A stretch of DNA of 6,021 nucleotides from Syntrophomonadaceae bacterium (lineage in GTDB: Bacteria > Bacillota > Syntrophomonadia > Syntrophomonadales > Syntrophomonadaceae), in NCBI GenBank assembly GCA_012798055.1, contig JAAZOA010000199.1:1-6021 (forward strand), read 5' to 3'. Under the pieces are notes generated by a model. It worked only from the letters and a program-made list of their open reading frames with translations. It ran no database searches and was not told the DNA's origin. Below, piece by piece: positions 1 to 6,021 of the stretch. A program made the position numbers and the translations under genes. Positions within the stretch are counted from its first letter, which is position 1. Each line of letters begins with the position of its first letter.

Positions 1-1449
1 AAACACACGTTGCAGGTCCTGCCTGATTTGCAGATTTTGGTCAAACAGGCCCAAAGCACCCTGTTTAGGACCTTGGGTGACTTCGAAACCCTGCCGGAGG
101 TATACTCTCTGCTGGACAGGGCAATTCATGAAGAGGCCCCCCTGACCATAAAAGAAGGTGGAATCATCAAGGCGGGTTACAGTGCGGAGATAGATGAGTT
201 GAGGTCATTGTCCAGCGAGGGTAAAAACTGGCTGCTGGACTTCGAAAGCCGCGAAAAAGAAAAGACCGGAATCAGAAGCTTGAAAGTGGGATATAACCGG
301 GTTTTCGGCTATTACATAGAGGTGGGCAATGCCAACCGCCATGCCGTGCCCCTGGATTATGTACGGAAACAGACCCTGGTAAATGCTGAACGTTTTGTCA
401 CCGAAGAACTTAAAAACTTCGAGGAAAAAATCCTCGGTGCCCGTGACCGGCTGCATGCATTGGAGCATGAGTGTTTTCTCGAATTGCGCCAGGAATTGCA
501 GGATTATGTGGGCCGGATCAAGACCAGCGGGCGGATGATCGCCGGGCTGGATGTTTTGGCTGGCTTGGCCCAAGCGGCTCACCTCAACAACTATGTTCGC
601 CCCCAATTGGGCCAGGATGGTAGAATTGAGGTAAAGGCTGGTCGCCACCCGGTGGTGGAAAAATACTTGCGGGAGTCTCGCTTTGTTCCCAATGACCTGG
701 CCCTGGACAATGAGGGGTACCGTTTTGCTGTCATCACCGGACCCAATATGGGCGGTAAAAGCACCTATATGAGGCAAGCCGCGCTATTGGTCATCTTGGC
801 TCAAATGGGTAGTTTTGTCCCGGCTGATTATGCCAGGATCGGCCTGGTGGACCGGATATTCACCCGGGTAGGGGCTGCTGATGACCTGAGCGGAGGCCAG
901 AGCACTTTTATGGTGGAGATGCTGGAATTGGCCAAGATCATCGATCATGCTACCCAGGACAGCCTGGTGATACTCGATGAAGTCGGCAGGGGAACCAGTA
1001 CCTACGATGGCTTGAGCATTGCTCAAGCAGCCAGCGAATATATACACGAAAATCTGAAGGTCAAGACCTTATTTGCCACCCACTATCATGAATTGACCCA
1101 ATTAGCCCAAAAGCACCGGGGAATTTTCAACCTGTCGGTTTCGGTCCTGGAGACTGGCGATACAGTGACATTCCTGAAAAAGGTCCTGCCCGGCAAAGCG
1201 GACAAAAGTTATGGTATCCATGTGGCCAAACTAGCAGGCATCCCACTAAAGGTAATCAACCGGGCATATACGATACTCGAAGGGCTCGAAAATGAACAAA
1301 GACCTGCTCCTCAAACGGCATGGGAGCAGATCAGTCTTTTTAAGGAAGACAGCAACCAGGTATTGGAGGAATTGGAAAAGCTCAATGTGGACGAGTTGAC
1401 TCCCAGAGATGCACTTCTGCTTATTTATCGTTGGAAGGAATTAAGATGA
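1..1449 (+). CDS. mutS: DNA mismatch repair protein MutS, C-terminal 482 residues (5' truncated by window edge)
   Basis: MutS recognises mismatches and small loops in newly replicated DNA and, as an ATP-dependent sliding clamp, recruits MutL. The frame is open from base 1 (AAA CAC ACG TTG), so the TTG at 10 is an internal codon, not the start. By alignment to E. coli MutS from memory, about 365 residues are missing upstream, including the Phe-X-Glu mismatch-reading domain. Visible, in window residues: lever helices, then the DNA clamp domain (about 46-170), then the ATPase. The ATPase shows Walker A GPNMGGKST (247-255, bases 739-765), the DDLSGGQSTF signature, Walker B LVILDE with catalytic Glu (bases 964-981) followed by GRGTST, and the His switch in ATHYHEL (bases 1075-1095). 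Near the end QISLF (bases 1327-1341) fits the beta-clamp-binding consensus, and DELTPRDALLLIYRWKEL resembles the C-terminal oligomerisation helices of MutS. No frameshift is seen. It ends 25 bp before the next gene. Confidence 0.98.
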   Translation, partial: KHTLQVLPDLQILVKQAQSTLFRTLGDFETLPEVYSLLDRAIHEEAPLTIKEGGIIKAGYSAEIDELRSLSSEGKNWLLDFESREKEKTGIRSLKVGYNRVFGYYIEVGNANRHAVPLDYVRKQTLVNAERFVTEELKNFEEKILGARDRLHALEHECFLELRQELQDYVGRIKTSGRMIAGLDVLAGLAQAAHLNNYVRPQLGQDGRIEVKAGRHPVVEKYLRESRFVPNDLALDNEGYRFAVITGPNMGGKSTYMRQAALLVILAQMGSFVPADYARIGLVDRIFTRVGAADDLSGGQSTFMVEMLELAKIIDHATQDSLVILDEVGRGTSTYDGLSIAQAASEYIHENLKVKTLFATHYHELTQLAQKHRGIFNLSVSVLETGDTVTFLKKVLPGKADKSYGIHVAKLAGIPLKVINRAYTILEGLENEQRPAPQTAWEQISLFKEDSNQVLEELEKLNVDELTPRDALLLIYRWKELR

Positions 1450-1458
1450 TATACAACT

Positions 1459-1465
1459 GAGGGGG
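1459..1465 (+). promoter_or_regulatory. Ribosome binding site of the HyuA-like gene
   Basis: GAGGGGG lies 9 bases before the ATG at 1475, within the 25-bp gap after the mutS stop. It fits a strong Shine-Dalgarno site and fixes this ATG as the start. A GTG at 1467 is out of frame with the gene. Confidence 0.75.
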
Positions 1466-1474
1466 CGTGATCAG

Positions 1475-3157
1475 ATGCTAATCGGAATCGATGTCGGCGG
1501 AACATTTACCGATGGAGTCCTGTTCGATGGCCGGGCGATAATAGCTACGGTAAAACAGCCCACCGACAATCAGGACCTCAAATCAACCCTGCTGCAAGTG
1601 CTGGACAGCCTGTTGACCCAGACCCAGGTGGAAAAGATCCGGCGCATCGTACTGAGCACCACCCGGGTCACCAATCTGCTGGCCACTGACAGTGGGGATC
1701 CTACCGCATTGGTGCTCATGCCGGGCCCCGGTTTGCCCCTCGACACCTACCGGCTCTTTTCGGATACATTCTTTCTGGGGGGGAGTATCGATTTCCGGGG
1801 GCGTAAAACTGAGTCATTGGCTAAAACCGAGCTCAAAACAGCTTTGGACCAGATCAAAATCCGCTCCATCACTAAAATAGGAGTGGTGGGTAAATTCTCA
1901 AACCGCAATAACGAGCTGGAGAAAGAAGTCCAAGATGAGATAGCCTTGCATTACCCAGAAGCAGAGACCGCACTGGGCAGCGAAACTGCCGGGCAACTTA
2001 ATTTCCTGCGTCGTATTACGACTACCTACTATACAGCAATGACCCGTTCTCTGTGGCGGGACTTCATTGAACAAATCGAATCAGCCCTGGTGGAAAGGGG
2101 CATAGAAGCTGAAATAGACGTTCTCAAGGCTGACGGCGGGACTATGCCGCTAAGCCTATCCGGTGACAAACCCTGTGAAACAGTATTTTCTGGTCCGGCA
2201 GCCAGCACTATGGGGGCGGTTGCATTAGCTGGCAAACCAAGGAATTCTGTGGTTATCGATATCGGGGGCACTACCTCGGATATATCTCTCCTGATGGACG
2301 GACAACCCCTTTATGCATCAAAAGGCGCCCGCATCCAGGGCCACAACACCCATATCAGTGCTTTCTCGGTCTATTCACTGCCCCTGGGCGGTGACAGCCC
2401 GATCACCATCGATTCCGGCCAAATCCAAATCGGCAGGCTCCGCCAGGGAAGATCAGCCTGCCTGGGGGGAGAAAGTCCAACTGTAACCGACGTATTCAAC
2501 CAGAAATATGGTCTGGGCATCGGGGACCAGCGAAGATCTGCCCAACAGCTTAAAGCTGCCCTGGCTGACACCGGGATAACCATGGATTCCCTGTTGAGCC
2601 AGGTCGAAGACCAGGTCTTAAGCGCTTTGCACAGTGCGGTTCTGCAGATGTACAGGGAATGGGAAGAGGAGCCGGCCTACCGTGTCTGGGAGGTAGTAAA
2701 CGGACGTAAATTCGTTGTCCAAGAGATTATCGGCATCGGAGCGGCCTCTGAAGCTATCGTGCCGATACTGGCAAGGCGCATGGGTGTGGAACACTCTATC
2801 CCGACCTACGCCGCGGTGGCCAATGCCATTGGCGCCTGCGTCGCCAGGCCTACCTTGGCCCTGAAACTCCATGCAGATACCCAGAATGGGTACTTCACTA
2901 TAGACCAGGATGGGATTAGGGGTAAGCTGCCCAGCGGGTCAAGCATGCAGATGAAGGACGCATGCGAATTGGCCAGGCAGCAACTGACCAGCCTGGCGCG
3001 CGCGCGGGGAATGGAGGATTATGCCGAAGAAGCACAAATATTCCTGGAGGAACAGTTCAATGTTATAAGGGGTTGGAGTACCTCGGGCAAAATATTCGAT
3101 GTTGGCATACAGATCGCGCCTGGATTTATCAAGGATTATCGGGGGGTGAAAAGATGA
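1475..3157 (+). CDS. Hydantoinase/oxoprolinase-family (HyuA-like) ATPase, standalone
   Basis: A 560-residue protein of the family that includes N-methylhydantoinase subunit A, the ATP-binding part of 5-oxoprolinase and the acetone carboxylase subunit AcxA. Those enzymes use ATP to activate a lactam, imide or ketone. Seen: the N-terminal phosphate loop GIDVGGTFTD (residues 4-13); DGGTMPL (220-226) and FSGPAAS (238-244), typical of the HyuA core; the second phosphate loop VIDIGGTTSDI (260-270); and an adenosine-type motif GIGAAS (420-425). Together these make a complete actin-like (ASKHA) nucleotide fold. No signal peptide or membrane segment is visible, so it is probably cytoplasmic. Classical HyuA proteins run to roughly 650-720 residues; this one ends soon after the core and appears to lack most of the usual C-terminal domain. 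No HyuB-type partner is in the window. Its stop overlaps the next gene's ATG by 4 bp (ATGA), so translation of the two is probably coupled. The substrate cannot be read from sequence. Some HyuA relatives act without HyuB, so a kinase or ligase-like role is possible. Confidence 0.9.
   Translation: MLIGIDVGGTFTDGVLFDGRAIIATVKQPTDNQDLKSTLLQVLDSLLTQTQVEKIRRIVLSTTRVTNLLATDSGDPTALVLMPGPGLPLDTYRLFSDTFFLGGSIDFRGRKTESLAKTELKTALDQIKIRSITKIGVVGKFSNRNNELEKEVQDEIALHYPEAETALGSETAGQLNFLRRITTTYYTAMTRSLWRDFIEQIESALVERGIEAEIDVLKADGGTMPLSLSGDKPCETVFSGPAASTMGAVALAGKPRNSVVIDIGGTTSDISLLMDGQPLYASKGARIQGHNTHISAFSVYSLPLGGDSPITIDSGQIQIGRLRQGRSACLGGESPTVTDVFNQKYGLGIGDQRRSAQQLKAALADTGITMDSLLSQVEDQVLSALHSAVLQMYREWEEEPAYRVWEVVNGRKFVVQEIIGIGAASEAIVPILARRMGVEHSIPTYAAVANAIGACVARPTLALKLHADTQNGYFTIDQDGIRGKLPSGSSMQMKDACELARQQLTSLARARGMEDYAEEAQIFLEEQFNVIRGWSTSGKIFDVGIQIAPGFIKDYRGVKR
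3141..3149 (+). promoter_or_regulatory. Ribosome binding site of the deacetylase gene
   Basis: GGGGGGTGA differs by one base from the GGAGGTGA anti-SD complement and ends four bases before the ATG at 3154. It lies inside the last codons of the HyuA-like gene. It supports 3154 as the true start over the in-frame upstream ATG at 2962, which would overlap the previous gene by almost 200 bases. Confidence 0.75.
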
Positions 3158-4503
3158 AAAGGACTGGTTTGGTTTTTTTCCCGGCTTTCGACTGGGCCAT
3201 ATCTCCCACTCACCCGGAACGGGAGGAAAGACTGCTCTATACCCGGGATCAGATCTTCGAGGAGGGGGTCATGGACCTGCCTCAAATCAGAGAATACAAG
3301 ACCAGGATGGCCACCTTCAAAGACATTGCCCGGGTCCATTTCTGCGTGCCCGACATTGACGCCCAGATAACCGATGCCCACTTGATCTCAGCAGGATCAT
3401 CCCTGGTCATTGCCGACGCGGTCATGAACAAAGAGGTGCATAACGGCTTCGCCCTGGTTCGTCCCCCGGGGCATCACTCGATGACCGTCGCCCACGGCAA
3501 CCGCGGTTTCTGCAACATCAACAATGAGGCCATAATGGTCGAATATTTGCGCAAGCATTATGGCCTGCGCAGGATAGCCATAGTCGACACCGACGTACAC
3601 CATGGTGACGGCACCCAGGAGATATTCTGGCACGATCCTGATATTCTCTTCATTTCCTTTCACCAGGACGGACGTACCCTGTATCCCGGGACTGGATTCG
3701 TCGAAGAATTGGGGGGACCGCTGGCCTGGGGATCTACTATTAACATACCCTTGCCGCCACGCACCACGGATAAGGGGATCCACTATGTTCTGGACCATCT
3801 GGTGATGCCCATTTTAGATGAATTCAAGCCTGAACTGGTGGTCAACTCGGCCGGCCAGGACAACCACTACAGCGATCCGCTGGCTAACATGTCCTTTTCA
3901 GCCCAGGGTTATGCAGTGCTCAACACCAAACTCGCACCGGACATCGCCGTTCTTGAAGGCGGGTATTCAGTTGAAACAGCCCTGCCCTATGTAAACCTGG
4001 GAATTATCATGGCCATGGCCGGGATTGACTACTCCAACCTCAGGGAACCTGATTATTCACCGGCTCAATTACAGGAGTCGCCCCGCAATATGGAATACAT
4101 CGAGAAATTGGTTGTTCAGCAACTTGCCAACTTCCGCGACCGGGAAAGGGTGATCGCTAAAAACCGGCAGGAAGCCAAAGGCAGTTTCAATTATCGCAAG
4201 AGCATCTATTACGATACTGACGGCATCCATGAGGAACAGACCGGATCGGTGCACATCTGTCCAGATTGCGCAGGGTACCGCACAATCCAGTCATCAGCGC
4301 GCAATCCCTACTATGGTTACCATAACGTGTTCTGTGTGAGCGTCCCTACATATAGCTGCCCGCAATGCCAGGCGGCTGCCCGGCGGGTATATCAGGATAT
4401 GAGCACTCAGAAATATGATTTCAACTATGTTTATCTCCAGGATCGCCTTCAGGACGAATACAAGTGTCTGGATGTGAAACAAAATTTGGAAACGGAATAT
4501 TGA
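3154..4503 (+). CDS. Histone-deacetylase-family zinc amidohydrolase with C-terminal CPxC zinc-knuckle domain
   Basis: A 449-residue member of the arginase/deacetylase fold (HDAC, acetylpolyamine amidohydrolase and AcuC relatives), which uses a zinc ion to remove acyl groups from amines. The catalytic set is complete: the His pair in RPPGHHS (H107, H108); GFCNINN; DTDVHHGDGT with predicted zinc ligands D147 and H149 and relay residues D145 and D152; the third zinc ligand D236 in SAGQDNHYSDPL; and the transition-state Tyr Y271 in LEGGYS. RPPGHH resembles class II-like bacterial members. After the catalytic domain (about 1-310) comes an extension of about 140 residues, with a charged stretch and then C369-P-D-C372 and C402-P-Q-C405 (CX2C-X29-CX2C), which looks like a structural zinc ribbon. 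The start is set by the RBS at 3141-3149. It overlaps the HyuA-like gene by 4 bp and ends one base before mutL. Bacteria lack eukaryotic histones; acetyl-lysine proteins, acetylpolyamines or another amide are possible substrates, and none is indicated directly. Confidence 0.92.
   Translation: MKRTGLVFFPAFDWAISPTHPEREERLLYTRDQIFEEGVMDLPQIREYKTRMATFKDIARVHFCVPDIDAQITDAHLISAGSSLVIADAVMNKEVHNGFALVRPPGHHSMTVAHGNRGFCNINNEAIMVEYLRKHYGLRRIAIVDTDVHHGDGTQEIFWHDPDILFISFHQDGRTLYPGTGFVEELGGPLAWGSTINIPLPPRTTDKGIHYVLDHLVMPILDEFKPELVVNSAGQDNHYSDPLANMSFSAQGYAVLNTKLAPDIAVLEGGYSVETALPYVNLGIIMAMAGIDYSNLREPDYSPAQLQESPRNMEYIEKLVVQQLANFRDRERVIAKNRQEAKGSFNYRKSIYYDTDGIHEEQTGSVHICPDCAGYRTIQSSARNPYYGYHNVFCVSVPTYSCPQCQAAARRVYQDMSTQKYDFNYVYLQDRLQDEYKCLDVKQNLETEY
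4494..4497 (+). promoter_or_regulatory. Weak ribosome binding site of mutL
   Basis: GGAA lies 7 bases before the ATG at 4505, inside the last codons of the deacetylase gene. It is a poor Shine-Dalgarno match. With the upstream TGA one base before the ATG, mutL is likely translated largely by re-initiation of ribosomes finishing the deacetylase gene. If so, MutL levels are tied to translation of that gene. Confidence 0.45.
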
Positions 4504-4504
4504 A

Positions 4505-6021
4505 ATGACCATCAAATTGTTGGATGACAACCTTATCAATAAGATTGCAGCCGGGGAAGTCATAGAAAGGCCGGCTTCCATAGTCAAGGAATTGGTCGAA
4601 AACGCAATGGATGCCGGGAGCGATCGCATCGAGGTGCACATAGACGCAGGCGGTACGGAGCGGATAGAAGTATCGGACAACGGTACCGGCATCAGGGCAG
4701 CAGAGGTCGAACTGGCTCTGCAGCGCCATGCTACCAGCAAGATCACCAGGGAAGAAGACCTGTATTCGATTGCTACTATGGGATTCAGGGGAGAAGCCCT
4801 GCCCAGTATAGCTGCAGTCAGCCGCATGGAACTGTTCACTCAGGCCGGCAGTGAACCGGGGGTCCACGCTGTGGTAGAAGGCGGACGGCAAATCCTGCTC
4901 CAGCCTTACCCGACCGCGCCGGGCACTGTGGTCGTGGTGCGGGATATCTTCTTCAATACCCCAGCCCGGAAAAAGTTCCTGAAAACTCCGGTAGGGGAAG
5001 GCATGCAGGTACATGAAGTCATGAACAGAATCGCCCTGTCCCGGCCGGATATCACTTTCACTTTTTCCAGTGAAAAGAGACTGTATTTCAAAACCCCAGG
5101 CAACGGCAATTTGCGGGACACCACAGCTGCCATATACGGCCATGACTTTGCAGCCAGCTTTCTAGATTTAGACTTCGGAGGTGAAAAACATACTCTGAGC
5201 GGTCTGATTTCCAAGCCGGAAATGCGCCGGGTCAATCGTAAAAACCAGGTCTTCTTCATCAATCGCCGCCTCGTAAAAAGCCCCATGTTGTCCCGGGCTT
5301 TAGAAGAAGCCTACCGGGGACTCCTGCTGAGCCGGGAGTACCCGGCCGCCATCCTGTTCCTTACCGTGCCGGCTGATGAAGTCGATGTGAACGTACATCC
5401 CCGAAAAACCGAGGTGCGCTTTCGGGACGAGAAGACTATCTTCTCCATTATCAGCCGCTCGGTCCGGGCTCGGCTCGATAATGTCCAGACTGCCGGCAGC
5501 AATTCCTGGTCCAGCCCCGCTTGGGCCTCTTCCAGGTCCGCCAGTGATCTGGCCTTCCCGGCTCATGGACAGGTCTGGACCGCGGAAAAAGGCCTGGTAA
5601 GTGAAGCCAGGCTCGATTTCGAATCCGGAATAGCGTCTCCGGTCCTCCCCAGAACTGAATCCCTGGGTACTGAAAGCTTCGAGTCAAGCGAGTTCACCAT
5701 TATCGGACAAGTTTTTGGCAGTTTTATACTGGTAGAGACAGGTGATAATCTATGGCTGGTGGACCAGCATGCCGCCCATGAGCGCATTCAGTTCAACCGT
5801 CTGCAGGAAGCCAGTCAGGACAAGGGTTCAACGTCCCAGGTGCTGGCTTTCCCCCTGGCTTTCGATCTTTCCGCTGCGGAAACCGCCATGATTGAAGCCA
5901 ACCAGGACTTGTTTGCCCAGATGGGATTCGCGATAGAGTCCCTGGGGCCTCAGGCGGCCATTATAAGGTCTGCCCCCTCACTCCTGCAGGGGCAGGAAAT
6001 AGAGTCAATAAGGAATTGTCT
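4505..6021 (+). CDS. mutL: DNA mismatch repair protein MutL, N-terminal 505 residues (3' truncated by window edge)
   Basis: MutL is the ATP-driven mediator that couples MutS mismatch binding to strand incision. The frame is open to the window end without a stop; MutL proteins are usually about 600-650 residues, so roughly 100-150 are missing. The GHKL ATPase is complete and numbered as in E. coli: AAGEVIERP (15-23), catalytic E29, Mg ligand N33 in ENAMDAG, D58 in DNGTGI, RHATSKI (74-80) and the lid GFRGEAL (93-99). RDIFFNTPARKKFL and NVHPRKTEVRF follow in the transducer domain. A Ser/Ala-rich linker, about residues 330-395, leads to the C-terminal domain. There DQHAAHE (420-426) is the endonuclease motif of MutH-independent MutL proteins, and QVLAF (445-449) lies where B. 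subtilis MutL has its clamp-binding peptide. The last acidic position of the motif is Asn431 rather than Glu. The later ACR, CPHGRP and FxR motifs lie beyond the window. The ATG is one base after the preceding stop. Confidence 0.97.
   Translation, partial: MTIKLLDDNLINKIAAGEVIERPASIVKELVENAMDAGSDRIEVHIDAGGTERIEVSDNGTGIRAAEVELALQRHATSKITREEDLYSIATMGFRGEALPSIAAVSRMELFTQAGSEPGVHAVVEGGRQILLQPYPTAPGTVVVVRDIFFNTPARKKFLKTPVGEGMQVHEVMNRIALSRPDITFTFSSEKRLYFKTPGNGNLRDTTAAIYGHDFAASFLDLDFGGEKHTLSGLISKPEMRRVNRKNQVFFINRRLVKSPMLSRALEEAYRGLLLSREYPAAILFLTVPADEVDVNVHPRKTEVRFRDEKTIFSIISRSVRARLDNVQTAGSNSWSSPAWASSRSASDLAFPAHGQVWTAEKGLVSEARLDFESGIASPVLPRTESLGTESFESSEFTIIGQVFGSFILVETGDNLWLVDQHAAHERIQFNRLQEASQDKGSTSQVLAFPLAFDLSAAETAMIEANQDLFAQMGFAIESLGPQAAIIRSAPSLLQGQEIESIRNC

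Noticed and set aside
10..12. TTG at base 10 as the start of a short MutS-like protein
   Set aside because: The frame is open to base 1 with residues that fit the MutS core, and no ribosome site can be seen; the gene simply runs off the window.
1777..1783. G7 run in the HyuA-like gene as a phase-variation tract
   Set aside because: Seven bases is short for a contingency tract, the frame is intact and other G-rich runs occur here. Population sequencing would be needed to suggest otherwise.
2996..3006. Alternating GC tract of 11 bases (possible Z-DNA or recombination site)
   Set aside because: It is short and lies within coding sequence for Leu-Ala-Arg-Ala-Arg; codon choice explains it.
2962..3153. 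In-frame upstream extension of the deacetylase gene to an ATG at 2962
   Set aside because: It would overlap the HyuA-like gene by almost 200 bases, its residues do not resemble the HDAC N-terminus, and the ATG at 3154 has a good ribosome site and begins a typical HDAC N-terminal strand.
3141..3157. Possible -1 slip on the G6 run that would fuse the HyuA-like protein to the deacetylase
   Set aside because: A -1 shift would indeed enter the deacetylase frame, but the G run is explained by the ribosome site, no canonical X XXY YYZ heptamer fits the zero frame, and ATGA overlap with re-initiation is simpler.
4706..4740. mutL ATPase region checked for the 6-bp repeat that switches MutL off in enterobacteria
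   Set aside because: The segment encodes VELALQRHATSK with only a single copy of the Leu-Ala unit, so there is no tandem repeat to gain or lose.
4294..5143. Long minus-strand open frames opposite the deacetylase and mutL genes (4294-4839 and 4421-5143)
   Set aside because: They lie antisense to well-supported conserved genes, overlap each other, and show no recognisable motif. Similar shadows occur at 205-777 opposite mutS.

Overview
The window holds four co-directional, tightly packed genes on the + strand: the 3' part of mutS, a hydantoinase/oxoprolinase-family gene (HyuA-like), a histone-deacetylase-family gene, and the 5' part of mutL. Almost every base is coding. The only gap is 25 bp between mutS and the HyuA-like gene. 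The next junction is a 4-bp ATGA overlap, and the last a single base between TGA and ATG. No RNA gene, mobile element, CRISPR array, promoter or terminator is visible, so the four genes look like one transcript.

Organism: a bacterium, most likely a Firmicute of the Clostridia side (Syntrophomonas/Desulfotomaculum-like anaerobes are a reasonable guess). The reasons are the mutS...mutL operon, a MutL carrying the endonuclease-type DQHA motif (the kind found in bacteria without MutH), strong GGAGG-like ribosome sites and moderate GC content. This is inference from gene order and motifs, not a taxonomic identification.

Layout. Bases 1-1449: MutS from the middle of its core to the end, with an intact ATPase, a sliding-clamp-binding peptide (QISLF) and the C-terminal oligomerisation helices. 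Bases 1475-3157: a 560-residue ASKHA-fold ATPase of the HyuA family, shorter than usual and with no HyuB partner in view. Bases 3154-4503: a 449-residue zinc deacetylase with the full HDAC catalytic set and an added C-terminal domain with two CPxC knuckles. Bases 4505-6021: MutL with a complete GHKL ATPase and the start of its endonuclease domain; the window ends before its last zinc-site motifs.

How they fit together: MutS and MutL are the mismatch recognition and strand-incision partners of DNA repair. The unusual part is the pair of predicted amide-bond enzymes set between them with translational-coupling spacing. Whether that pair serves repair, acts on a small metabolite, or is a passenger cannot be told from sequence alone. 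It is the best candidate here for something undescribed.
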